Made by a program: the position numbers and the translations under genes | The notes under the pieces: generated by a model | Database searches by the model: none | What the model was told of the DNA's origin: nothing | Seen by the model: the letters and a program-made list of their open reading frames with translations, nothing else | Assembly (NCBI GenBank): GCA_023518375.1 | Contig: CP068450.1 | Span: forward strand, 434,001-498,000 | Direction: 5' to 3' | From: Candidatus Hepatincola sp. Av | GTDB taxonomy: Bacteria; Pseudomonadota; Alphaproteobacteria; WRAU01; Hepatincolaceae | DNA: 64,000 nt | Shown here: positions 38,782 to 47,545 of the stretch, in pieces | Numbering within the stretch: the first letter of the stretch is position 1 | Layout of the letters: each line of letters starts with the position of its first letter

Positions 38782-39827
38782 TGGGAATATAACAAAGCTG
38801 AAACCAAAAATAAAACAACCGCAAAAGCCCATGAATAATTTTTCAAGAAATCACCAGCCATAATTTGAATATTGTCTGAATAATAGCTTATTACAGTATT
38901 CCCTAACCATGCTACTCCTATTACACAAAGAGCCGCCGACATACCAGCTTGAAAAGTAGCTTGCTTGGGAATAAAGCTTACTTTCACTTTTGTTATTATT
39001 ACCATAATATAGCCAGCAATTAGCATTATTATAACAACTAATAAGGGCATATCTATATTACGACCAGTTTCTTTATAAATTGGTTGAAATTGTGGAAATA
39101 AACCATAAATTATAATTACAGCAATAGTTACTAAAAATATAAATACTGCAACCTTAGCACTTTCAGGTAAATGTTTTTGAATTAAGGCTACTTCTTTGAT
39201 ATTACCTGTTTTTAATAAAGCTAAATAGGTTTTATCTTTATTTAAAGCTTGGGGTAGTAGGCTTTGGTAAACAGCAAGTAGCATAATTCCACAAAAAGCT
39301 GAAGGAATACAAATTAAAATTACTTGCCCTAAACTAATATGAAAAGGTGTTAAAATACTTACTAAAGCCACCGTAGCAGCTGAAATTGGGGAAGCAGTAA
39401 TTCCTATTTGCGAGGCTATAACTGCTGTGGCTAAAGGGCGAACTGGTTTAATATTTTGGTGTTTAGCTACTTCCACAATAACAGGCATTACAGAATAAGC
39501 TGTATGACCTGTTCCAGCTAAAACAGTTAAAGCAAAGGTAATAATAGGAGCTAAATAATTAATGTATTTGGGGTGCTTTTTTAAGATTTTTTCAGAAACT
39601 CTTACCATGTAATCTAAACCACCAGATAGTTCTAACACTCCAATAGTTCCTACTACTGCTATAATAATTATGATTACATTAAAAGGTAATGCTCCTGGCT
39701 GTATTTTCATAACCATAGTTATAATAAATAAACCAACTCCTGCGGCATAGGCTATGCCTAAGCCCCCCATTCTTACCCCTAAGAAAATAGCACATAAAAA
39801 AATAGCTATTAGTAAAACATCAAACAA
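38520..39827 (-). CDS. Anaerobic C4-dicarboxylate transporter (DcuA/DcuB family), copy 2
   Basis: A 435-residue paralogue of the previous gene, matching it along the whole length but with a shorter hydrophilic loop near residue 215 and differences such as TAYSVMPV and SQAATTIAI. The start is TTG, where copy 1 has ATG in the same context (revcomp of CAAACAA against CAAACAT), so translation may be weaker unless coupled. It sits 62 bases after aspA in the same orientation. Confidence 0.9.
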   Translation of the reverse strand: MFDVLLIAIFLCAIFLGVRMGGLGIAYAAGVGLFIITMVMKIQPGALPFNVIIIIIAVVGTIGVLELSGGLDYMVRVSEKILKKHPKYINYLAPIITFALTVLAGTGHTAYSVMPVIVEVAKHQNIKPVRPLATAVIASQIGITASPISAATVALVSILTPFHISLGQVILICIPSAFCGIMLLAVYQSLLPQALNKDKTYLALLKTGNIKEVALIQKHLPESAKVAVFIFLVTIAVIIIYGLFPQFQPIYKETGRNIDMPLLVVIIMLIAGYIMVIITKVKVSFIPKQATFQAGMSAALCVIGVAWLGNTVISYYSDNIQIMAGDFLKNYSWAFAVVLFLVSALLYSQAATTIAIMPLGISLGLSPMVIIGSFAATSALFVLPTYPTSLAAVQMDNTGTTKMGKYVFNHSFIIPGILGIMFSVMFAFLMADIVL

Positions 39828-39889
39828 TTTTTATAGTTCCTCAGCCTACTTGCTTCATATAAGGCTGTAATTAATGGTAAATTTTTATG

Positions 39890-41284
39890 TTATTTATAAA
39901 TATCTACCATATCTTTTAGATTCAAAGCCTTTTTTAAGTCGGCTTCACTCATTACTTTCATTTCAAGAGCTACCTGCATAACCGACTTATTCTCTGCTAA
40001 GCATTTTTTAGCAATTTCAGTAGACTTTTTATAGCCAATGTAAGGGTTTAAAGCCGTTACTATTCCTATATTATTTTCTGCCTGTGCTAAACATTTTTCT
40101 ACATTAGCACTAATATTATCTATTAAACGTAACCTTAGAGTTTCCAAGCCATTAATTAACATACTTGCCCCATGTAATAAATTAAAAGCCATAAGAGGTT
40201 CAAAAGCATTAAGCTCTAGTTGCCCCCCTTCTGCAGCAAAAGCAATAGCAACATCATAGCCCATTACTTGAAAACAAATTTGATTCACCACCTCGGCAAT
40301 AACAGGGTTTACTTTACCTGGCATAATAGAACTACCAGCTTGCATTGGCGGTAGATTAATTTCCCCTAAGCCAGCCCTAGGACCAGATGATAACAAACGA
40401 AAATCATTACAAATTTTTGAAAGTTGAATAGCTAACCTTTTAAAAGCCCCAGAAACTAAGGCAAAACTGCTAGCATCTTGGGTAGCCGTAAATAAATTTT
40501 CCATTACATAAAAATCATTATTAATAACTTCTTTAAGATATTTAGCTATAGTCTTTTTATATTTAGGGTGGCAAGTAATTCCCGTACCAATGGCTGTTCC
40601 CCCCATATTTAAACCAAGAATAGCATGTCTTGTTCCTTGTAAACTTTTAATGGAAGATTCCAACTGGCAAGCATAATTAGCAAAACTTTGCCCCAGAGTC
40701 ATGGGTACAGCATCTTGTAATTGGGTTCGCCCTATTTTGATAACATCTTTAAATTCATTAGCTTTTTTAGATAAACTTTTAATGCAATGTTGGAGTTCAG
40801 TTGTAAGATTATCAATAGTATAATATACGGCTACTTTTACTGCTGATGGATAGGTATCATTCGTTGATTGCTGTTTATTAACATGATCATTCGGACTAAT
40901 AAATGTATATTCACCTTTTGCTTTTCCTAAAATTTCTAAAGCAACATTGGCAATAACTTCATTCGTATTCATATTCATAGAGGTTCCAGCCCCACCTTGA
41001 ATTACATCAACCACAAATTGGTTATGAAACTCTCCTGCTATAATTTTATCGCAAGCAGTTATAATAGCTGTAGCTATTTTTTCATCTACCATTTTCAACT
41101 CTTTATTAGCTAAAGCTGCTGCCTTTTTTATTTGAGCATAAGATTTAATAAAAATAGGAAATTTAGATGTTGGTATGCCCGAAATTGGAAAATTTTCTAA
41201 GGCCCTTTGGGTATGGACTCCGTAATAACATTCATTGGGAATTTCTTTCTCACCAATTAAATCTTTTTCTGTGCGTTTTAACAC
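39890..41284 (-). CDS. aspA: Aspartate ammonia-lyase
   Basis: A 464-residue aspartase that turns aspartate into fumarate and ammonia. The fumarase/aspartase signature GSSIMPGKVNPV is intact, as are GGAGTSMNMNTNEVIAN and NDTYPSAVKVA, and the MGGTAIGTG block favours AspA over FumC. It is the first gene in the run aspA-dcu-dcu-sdhCDAB, feeding fumarate and linked to aspartate import by the Dcu carriers. Confidence 0.93.
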   Translation of the reverse strand: MLKRTEKDLIGEKEIPNECYYGVHTQRALENFPISGIPTSKFPIFIKSYAQIKKAAALANKELKMVDEKIATAIITACDKIIAGEFHNQFVVDVIQGGAGTSMNMNTNEVIANVALEILGKAKGEYTFISPNDHVNKQQSTNDTYPSAVKVAVYYTIDNLTTELQHCIKSLSKKANEFKDVIKIGRTQLQDAVPMTLGQSFANYACQLESSIKSLQGTRHAILGLNMGGTAIGTGITCHPKYKKTIAKYLKEVINNDFYVMENLFTATQDASSFALVSGAFKRLAIQLSKICNDFRLLSSGPRAGLGEINLPPMQAGSSIMPGKVNPVIAEVVNQICFQVMGYDVAIAFAAEGGQLELNAFEPLMAFNLLHGASMLINGLETLRLRLIDNISANVEKCLAQAENNIGIVTALNPYIGYKKSTEIAKKCLAENKSVMQVALEMKVMSEADLKKALNLKDMVDIYK

Positions 41285-41644
41285 TTTTTACTCCAGTATT
41301 ATTATATAAGGTTTTGTATTATTTTTAATAAAACTCTTTAATAATACTTTATAAATAATTTTATTTATTGCCAACAAATTTAATGGCTAATATATAGCTT
41401 AATAATGTTTAAAATTGTTGTCAAATTTACTTATGAATTCTTCTCTCGATGAAACTTAAGGTTTTCTGCGGTCTAGAAAAATAATCTGACTATTCTGTAT
41501 CTAATACTTATTTACTAAGAGAATAGCTTTAAAGTCTTGTAAAATAAAGGATAGTTACACAACTATAAGTTAATATCTATTTTTTAATAAAGTTTTAAAA
41601 TAAAAGTAATTTTTGTAGAATGAATGAAGTTAACAACACAATAT
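41285..41644. other. 360-bp spacer upstream of aspA
   Basis: No gene is seen. It should include the promoter of the aspA operon (reading left from about 41,300) and the 3' end region of dusB, but no element can be pinned down. Confidence 0.45.
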
Positions 41645-42619
41645 TTAACCATAAAAACAACTTTTTACAGAATCACGCACTAAACTCACATCTTCTAAAA
41701 CATTAATTTTAGCTCTAGCTTCTGCTGAATTCGGTAAGCCTTTGGTATACCAACTTAAATGTTTTCTAGCAACTTTTTTACCAATTTCTTTGCCATAATA
41801 ACTTAGTATTAAATCGTAATGTTGGAGTACAATTTCTAACTTTTCACTTCTGCTAGGCTCTTTTAATTTATTGCCTGTTGTTACAAAATGGGTTAATTGC
41901 TTAATTAACCAAGGTTTACCATAAGTTCCACGCCCTACCATAATACCATCGGCTTTAGATTCTTTTAAAGCACACAGCATATCTTCTTCATTTTTAATAT
42001 CACCATTAGCAATTACAGGAATATTTACATTGTTTTTTACTTTAGCAATTTCTAAATAATTAGATTCCCCACTGTAAAACTGGTTTCTAGTTCTACCATG
42101 TACTGTAATTAAAGAAATTCCACTGTTTTCAGCTATTTTAGCTAAGGTTGGAGCATTGATACTATTTAAATCCCATCCTAGCCGCATTTTTACACTTACA
42201 GGAATTTTTACGGCATTTACTACTGTTTCCATAATCTTTCCAGCTAATACTTCATCTTTCATTAAGGCTGAACCAGCTATACCATTAACAACCTTTTTAG
42301 CGGGGCAGCCCATATTAATATCTAGTAAACAAGCCCCTTTATCTTCTGCCATTTTTGCAGCATCTTTCATAGCTTGTAAGTTAGAGCCAGCAATTTGAAT
42401 ACCTACATTATTATTAGCTACTTCATTAGCTATATCTAACATTTTTAAACTATGTTTAGAATTATGGGTTAAAGCTAATGACGAAAGCATTTCGGAATAC
42501 ATTAAATTAGCATGAAACTTTCCTACCATGTAACGATATGGGTAATCTGTAATGCCTGCTAAAGGACACAAAAAAATTGGGGTATCTATTTTTAATTTAC
42601 CTAAGTTAATACTTTTCAT
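41645..42619 (-). CDS. dusB: tRNA-dihydrouridine synthase B
   Basis: A 324-residue FMN enzyme that reduces uridines in tRNA D-loops. The N-terminal PIFLCPLAGITDYPYR block, the catalytic Cys in DINMGCPAKKVVNGIAGSAL, the His in ITVHGRTRNQFYSG and the FMN phosphate site in VPVIANGDI-type and GIMVGRGTYGKPW blocks are all there. It is divergent from ispDF with a 104-bp gap, the order typical of alphaproteobacteria (nifR3). Confidence 0.94.
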   Translation of the reverse strand: MKSINLGKLKIDTPIFLCPLAGITDYPYRYMVGKFHANLMYSEMLSSLALTHNSKHSLKMLDIANEVANNNVGIQIAGSNLQAMKDAAKMAEDKGACLLDINMGCPAKKVVNGIAGSALMKDEVLAGKIMETVVNAVKIPVSVKMRLGWDLNSINAPTLAKIAENSGISLITVHGRTRNQFYSGESNYLEIAKVKNNVNIPVIANGDIKNEEDMLCALKESKADGIMVGRGTYGKPWLIKQLTHFVTTGNKLKEPSRSEKLEIVLQHYDLILSYYGKEIGKKVARKHLSWYTKGLPNSAEARAKINVLEDVSLVRDSVKSCFYG

Positions 42620-42723
42620 AATGTTTATATTAATTTATGTTAAAAATTCCATAATAATATATATAATTAATACAATAATTATGATATTGTAAAGAAAAAG
42701 CTGTATAATTAATTGAAAAAACT

Positions 42724-43908
42724 ATGAAAAACAATACTATTGCTGTTATTTTACTAGCTTCTGGCGTAAGTTCCCGTACTGAATCTACCATTCCTAAACA
42801 GTTTTTTAAACTTTCAAATATTACTTTATTTGAAGAGTGTCTCCAGACTTTTTACAATAATCCGCACATTAACTACATCTTACCAGTAATTAATAAGCAA
42901 CACTCAACAACTATACAACCTATTCTTACTAATTATTCTAGCCAACCTCATTCTCCACAAGTTCTTCCGTATTGTGAGGGCGGAGATAGCCGCAGCCAAT
43001 CTGTATTATTTGCCCTATTAGCTTTAGCAGAACTAGATCCTACTAAAGTATTAATTCATGATGTCTCTCGCCCTTTTATTAGTAATAATATTATTAATGA
43101 AGTAATTAATAATATTACTAACCATGTAGGGGCTCTTCCTGCTTTAAAAATTACAGATTCATGCAAAGAAATAGAAAATAATTTTATAGTAAAAGATGTA
43201 GATAGGGAAAAACTTTACAGTGTACAAACCCCTCAGGGTTTTATGTTCCAAGAAATTCTAAGCACTTATACTAACTCTAAAAACACACATAATGATGATA
43301 GTTCTTATTTTTTAGAAAATAAAAAAAATAAAGTAAAAATAGTTAAAGGAAATATGAAAAATTCTAAAATTACTTTCCCTGAAGATCTAGAACATTTAAA
43401 AAAAATAGTTACCAACCAAGAAACTAGAGTCGGGCAAGGCATTGATATCCATGAATTTGCTGAAAATACTCCATTATATCTTGGTGGGATAAAAATCCCC
43501 TATTCTAAGGGCTTAAAAGGTCATTCCGATGCAGATGTAGTATTACATGCGGTTGTAGATTCCCTTTTAGGAACTGTTGGGCTTGGTGATATTGGTGATT
43601 ATTTTCCTCCATCTGACTCTAAATGGAAAAATGCTTCCTCCCATATTTTTGTGGCTAAAGCCCAAGAGTTAATAAAGGATCAACATGGTACTATCATTAA
43701 CTTAGATATTACCATAGTGGCCGAAGAACCAAAAATATCTTCTTATAAATTAGCTATGAAAGAAAACATTGCTAAATTACTAGAGCTAAGCCCTGAACGT
43801 ATTAATATTAAAGCTACTACTGCTGAAAAATTAGGGTTCGTTGGTCGGGGTGAGGGAATTTATGCTTGTAGTATTGCTACAATACAATTTATAAGCAAAA
43901 AGCAATAG
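42724..43908 (+). CDS. ispDF: Bifunctional IspD/IspF (MEP pathway)
   Basis: A 394-residue fusion. Residues 1 to about 225 are IspD (MEP cytidylyltransferase; CTP loop in LASGVSSRTESTIPKQFFKL, with DVSRPFI and DVDREKLYSVQTPQGF). Residues about 236-394 are IspF (MEcPP synthase; GQGIDIHEF metal motif, GHSDADVVLHA, GDIGDYFPP and the end TAEKLGFVGRGEGI). These two steps make isopentenyl precursors. The fusion is common in alphaproteobacteria. It is divergent from dusB. Confidence 0.96.
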   Translation: MKNNTIAVILLASGVSSRTESTIPKQFFKLSNITLFEECLQTFYNNPHINYILPVINKQHSTTIQPILTNYSSQPHSPQVLPYCEGGDSRSQSVLFALLALAELDPTKVLIHDVSRPFISNNIINEVINNITNHVGALPALKITDSCKEIENNFIVKDVDREKLYSVQTPQGFMFQEILSTYTNSKNTHNDDSSYFLENKKNKVKIVKGNMKNSKITFPEDLEHLKKIVTNQETRVGQGIDIHEFAENTPLYLGGIKIPYSKGLKGHSDADVVLHAVVDSLLGTVGLGDIGDYFPPSDSKWKNASSHIFVAKAQELIKDQHGTIINLDITIVAEEPKISSYKLAMKENIAKLLELSPERINIKATTAEKLGFVGRGEGIYACSIATIQFISKKQ

Positions 43909-44188
43909 CATTTTTTAAATAATATTTATTACTTAACATTAGAACTAAAATTAAAAAGAATTATAATGTTTCACTTTTTGATTATATTAGTATGTTTAAT
44001 AATAATTATTAAAAATTGGGAAATAGCGAAATAGTTAATTGGAGTATGTTTAGTTACCTTATTTTTGCTAATATTAATAACAGCAATAATATAAGATTTG
44101 TTATAATTAAACTAATAGGTAAATAAACACATACTAAATAACGAGTGAGACTCATATAAAATAATATAAATTAAGTATTGGAAAAATT

Positions 44189-45352
44189 ATGAAAAAAAAG
44201 TTTTATATTATAGCAGGAGAAAGTTCAGGAGATTTTATTGGAGCCAAATTAATGCACCAATTAAAAAAAATTTATCCTGAAATTCAATTTAAAGGCGTGG
44301 GTGGTCCACAAATGGCAGCCGAGGGGCTAAGTTCTTTATTCCCTATGGAAAATATTGCTGTTATGGGGTTAATTGAAGTTCTTAGTAAAGTTTTTGCTAT
44401 TAAAAAACTTATAAAAAAAACTACTTTAGATATTCAAAAATTTCAACCAGATATGGTAATTACCATAGATTCATTAGGTTTTAATAAACGTGTAGCCTTA
44501 GCAGTTAAACATACTACTAAAGCTAAACTAGTTCATTATGTTGCTCCTACGGTATGGGCTTGGAAACCTAAAAGAGCAAAAGAGATTTCAACTATTTTTG
44601 ATTATTTATTATGTTTATTTGACTTTGAAATAGCTTACTTTAAGAAAGAAGGTTTAAAAACTTTTGCTGTAGGACACCCTATTATTGAGTCAGGAGCCGA
44701 TTATGGATCTTCAGAAGTATTTTTAAAAAAATATAAACTAAACCCTATGGATAACTTCATTTTATTAATGCCTGGTAGTCGTTCAGGAGAAATTAAACGT
44801 TTATTACCTATTTTTACAAAAGTAGCTAGCAATATCCAAGCTAAGTATCCTAATACTTGCTTTATTATGCCAACGGTAGAACACTTAAAAAAACCTGTAA
44901 AAACCTATATGCAAACTGCTAAGGTAAACAGTTTAGTAATTACAGGTCTAGAAAATAAATATAATAGTTTTGCTTTAGCTAAACTTGCTTTAGTAGCCTC
45001 AGGAACTGTAACTTTAGAACTATCTTTAGCTAAAGTTCCTACAGTGGTAGCTTACAAAGTAAACCCTATTACAGGGTTATTAGCCCACATGCTAATTAAA
45101 GTTAAATTTGCTAGTATTATTAATATCATTGCTAACAGAGAAATTATTAAAGAGTTTATTCAAGGGAATTGCCAAGTTAATAAAATATCTAAATTTCTTT
45201 TAAAAATCCTTCAATATAATAAATACTATACTAAACAAGACCATAGAAAAATATTGAATATCTTACATAATTTAGGATATAATAATTATGTTCCTAGTGA
45301 AAAAGCTGCTCAAATTATCTGTAAAATATTACAAGGAGAACATCATGAATAA
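44189..45352 (+). CDS. lpxB: Lipid-A-disaccharide synthase
   Basis: A 387-residue glycosyltransferase joining UDP-2,3-diacylglucosamine and lipid X to make lipid A disaccharide at the inner membrane. The family blocks AGESSGDFIGA, GVGGPQMAAEG, HYVAPTVWAWKPKRAK, LLMPGSRSGEIKRLLP and ASGTVTLELSLAKVPTVVAYKV are complete. It shows that the organism probably makes lipopolysaccharide. Its last eight bases overlap the start of the next gene (gloA-like), so translation is coupled. Confidence 0.96.
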   Translation: MKKKFYIIAGESSGDFIGAKLMHQLKKIYPEIQFKGVGGPQMAAEGLSSLFPMENIAVMGLIEVLSKVFAIKKLIKKTTLDIQKFQPDMVITIDSLGFNKRVALAVKHTTKAKLVHYVAPTVWAWKPKRAKEISTIFDYLLCLFDFEIAYFKKEGLKTFAVGHPIIESGADYGSSEVFLKKYKLNPMDNFILLMPGSRSGEIKRLLPIFTKVASNIQAKYPNTCFIMPTVEHLKKPVKTYMQTAKVNSLVITGLENKYNSFALAKLALVASGTVTLELSLAKVPTVVAYKVNPITGLLAHMLIKVKFASIINIIANREIIKEFIQGNCQVNKISKFLLKILQYNKYYTKQDHRKILNILHNLGYNNYVPSEKAAQIICKILQGEHHE

Positions 45353-45740
45353 CTTAAACATTATCCATACAATGATTAGAGTTAAAGATTTAGAAGAATC
45401 CATTAGTTTTTACAAAGGTATTTTAGGTATGAATCTTAATAAAAAAACCGACTATAAAGAGGGTAAATTCACTTTGGCTTTCTTAGGTTATGGCGATATT
45501 GCCACTCATCCTCAAATAGAATTAACTTATAATTGGGATAAAAATAACTATGAAATGGGAGATGCTTTTGGGCATATTGCCATTTCTACTTCCGATATTG
45601 TTGCCCTTTGCCAACGGGTAAAAGAACAAGGTGGAAAAGTAGTACGGGAGCCAGCAGCTATGAAGTTTGGCAAAACCATTATTGCCTTTATTGAAGATCC
45701 TAATGGTTATAAAATAGAATTAATTGAAAAAACAACCTAA
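45345..45740 (+). CDS. gloA: Lactoylglutathione lyase (glyoxalase I)
   Basis: A 131-residue glyoxalase I, detoxifying methylglyoxal-glutathione adduct. The sequence matches the bacterial nickel-type enzyme: HTMIRVKDLEESISFYK, a Glu in QIELTYNW, AFGHIAI with the metal His, and YKIELIE at the end. The frame opens 57 bases upstream inside lpxB, but AAGGAG at 45333-45338 places the start at ATG 45345, overlapping lpxB by eight bases. An odd operon partner for lpxB; co-translation is likely. Confidence 0.93.
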   Translation: MNNLNIIHTMIRVKDLEESISFYKGILGMNLNKKTDYKEGKFTLAFLGYGDIATHPQIELTYNWDKNNYEMGDAFGHIAISTSDIVALCQRVKEQGGKVVREPAAMKFGKTIIAFIEDPNGYKIELIEKTT

Positions 45741-45870
45741 TCAAAAATTATAAAAACAACATTTTATTTATTCTAATATTATTTTAGATATATTAAAATA
45801 AAATTTACACTACCATTATTCAAGAAAGTTAGCTTAAACTAACTTAAAAAGGTAAAATTAATCTATTAAA

Positions 45871-46668
45871 ATGCAAAAACCTAAAATAAACCTCCAACAA
45901 AAATCTAAGATTTCAGAATATATTAAATACAAAATTAGTAATACTGGGTTTAAAATCTGTATAGTAGCTATTTTTGTTTTTTTAATATTAGTTGTGTACT
46001 ATATATTTTCTCATATTGCTCCCTCGTTAAAATCTTATGATGTAGTTAGTGAGGAAACTTATAAAATCACAGAAATTTCCGACCAAGACTTTTTAGATAA
46101 AGTTCAGAATGGTACCTTAGATGAAGTTAAACAATATCTGCTACTTGGAGCTAACGCCAATGCCGTAGATGAAAATAACCACAATGCTTTAGCTATTGCT
46201 GCGTTATTACGCCCTGATCCTAACCTTGCTAAATTATTAATTAATAACCATATTAATGTAAATTATAAAGATAATAATGGTTATAATGCTTTAATGCTTA
46301 GTGCTATTGCTGGCGGTAATAACCTTGCTTTTACTGATGAATTAATTAAAGGAAAAATTGATGTTAATGCTAAAACTAATAGCCAAGTATCTACCCTAAT
46401 GGTAGCCGTTGGTTCTTCTACTAATGTTAAACTAGTGGAAAAAATTATTAAGGCGGGAGCCAATGTGAATTACAAAAATCACGAAAAAGTAACAGCTCTA
46501 ATGGTAGCAGCTAAAATTACTACTAATCCTAAAATTATTGAAGTATTATTAAAACATGGTGCCAACGTAGCAGCTAAAGATTCCTTAGGAATTTCTGTGT
46601 ATGAAATAGCTAGGACTAATCCTGCATTAAAACATAATAGTAAGTTACTTAACAGGCTCAAGTCATAA
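45871..46668 (+). CDS. Membrane-anchored ankyrin-repeat protein
   Basis: A 265-residue protein with a short basic N-terminus, one membrane span at about 28-48 and, from about residue 75, four to five ankyrin-type repeats (recognisable cores KQYLLLGANANAVDENNHNA, KAGANVNYKN and KHGANVAAKDSLG). The repeats would lie on the far side of the membrane if the basic tail is cytoplasmic, so they probably face the periplasm. Ankyrin proteins in intracellular bacteria often meet host partners, but a periplasmic scaffold is as likely here. Confidence 0.82.
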   Translation: MQKPKINLQQKSKISEYIKYKISNTGFKICIVAIFVFLILVVYYIFSHIAPSLKSYDVVSEETYKITEISDQDFLDKVQNGTLDEVKQYLLLGANANAVDENNHNALAIAALLRPDPNLAKLLINNHINVNYKDNNGYNALMLSAIAGGNNLAFTDELIKGKIDVNAKTNSQVSTLMVAVGSSTNVKLVEKIIKAGANVNYKNHEKVTALMVAAKITTNPKIIEVLLKHGANVAAKDSLGISVYEIARTNPALKHNSKLLNRLKS

Positions 46669-46798
46669 ATAGTGCTATAGAAACTTACAATTTAATTGGA
46701 CAATACAATATATATTTATATAGCTTTATTCCATTCAACAAAAAATAACAATCAGAACTAGCAATATATTTTAAATCTGCAACAAGAGGCTTATTAAT

Positions 46799-47431
46799 AT
46801 GGCAAGAATTATACTACTCTTTCTTTGGATTCTAGCTAATAGTTTTATTTTTATAGGTGGAGCATCTTCCCAACCAACTTCATTTACCAAAGTTGATAAA
46901 GAAAAAATATTAATTGTATACCTATCTAGAACCCACAACACTAAAGCTGTTGCCCAAATGATTCACAATCAAGTTGGCGGTTATATGATAGATTTGCAAT
47001 TAGTAACTCCCTATCCTAAGAATTATCAACAGACAGTTGAACAAGTTAGGCAAGAAGATGCAACAGATTTCCTACCTGCATTAAAAAATAATATTAATAA
47101 TATCCAGCAATATAATGTTATTTTTATTGGATTCCCAACATGGGGTATGCAATTACCTCCTCCTATAAAAACTTTTTTGCACCAATATAATCTTAAAGGC
47201 AAAACAATTATACCTTTTAATACTAATGCTGGCTATGGAGTAGGACAAAGTTTTGAACAAGTTAAAGCCCTGTGTATTCAATGCCATGTCCTAGAAGGTT
47301 TTTCCACTCATGGTGGCGTAGAAAAAGACGGAAAGTTCCTAATGATAAAAGATAAACGGGCTGATGATGTAAAACAACAGGTTATACTGTGGTTACAAAA
47401 ACTAGGATTTAGTAGTATTAGCTCTTCTTAA
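46799..47431 (+). CDS. Exported flavodoxin-family protein
   Basis: A 210-residue protein with a hydrophobic N-terminus (residues 4-21) ending GGASSQP, followed by a flavodoxin fold: FMN phosphate loop SRTHNTKAVA (43-52), IGFPTWGMQLPPPI (FMN ring site) and NTNAGYGVGQSF. Flavodoxins are usually cytosolic, so the signal segment is notable. It is convergent with the CMD-family gene at 47546, which also has a signal peptide; flavodoxin and CMD genes recur together in many bacteria. Confidence 0.83.
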   Translation: MARIILLFLWILANSFIFIGGASSQPTSFTKVDKEKILIVYLSRTHNTKAVAQMIHNQVGGYMIDLQLVTPYPKNYQQTVEQVRQEDATDFLPALKNNINNIQQYNVIFIGFPTWGMQLPPPIKTFLHQYNLKGKTIIPFNTNAGYGVGQSFEQVKALCIQCHVLEGFSTHGGVEKDGKFLMIKDKRADDVKQQVILWLQKLGFSSISSS

Positions 47432-47545
47432 TGATTCATTCGCATAGCCGTAGTTCATTACCATACAGCCAAAAATACTAAACTAGATACTTCTTATGCA
47501 CTCTTCTTTCTAGTTGATACTTATTCACAATCTTTCTTCACCTTA

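Noticed and set aside
37155-39827. Assembly error as the source of the two dcu genes
   Set aside because: The copies differ along most of their length, including loop size and start codon, so they are real paralogues; only the identical tract needs read-level checking.
43966-44034. 22-residue hydrophobic frame (MFHFLIILVCLIIII...) between ispDF and lpxB
   Set aside because: Too short, no ribosome binding site and composition expected from AT-rich DNA.
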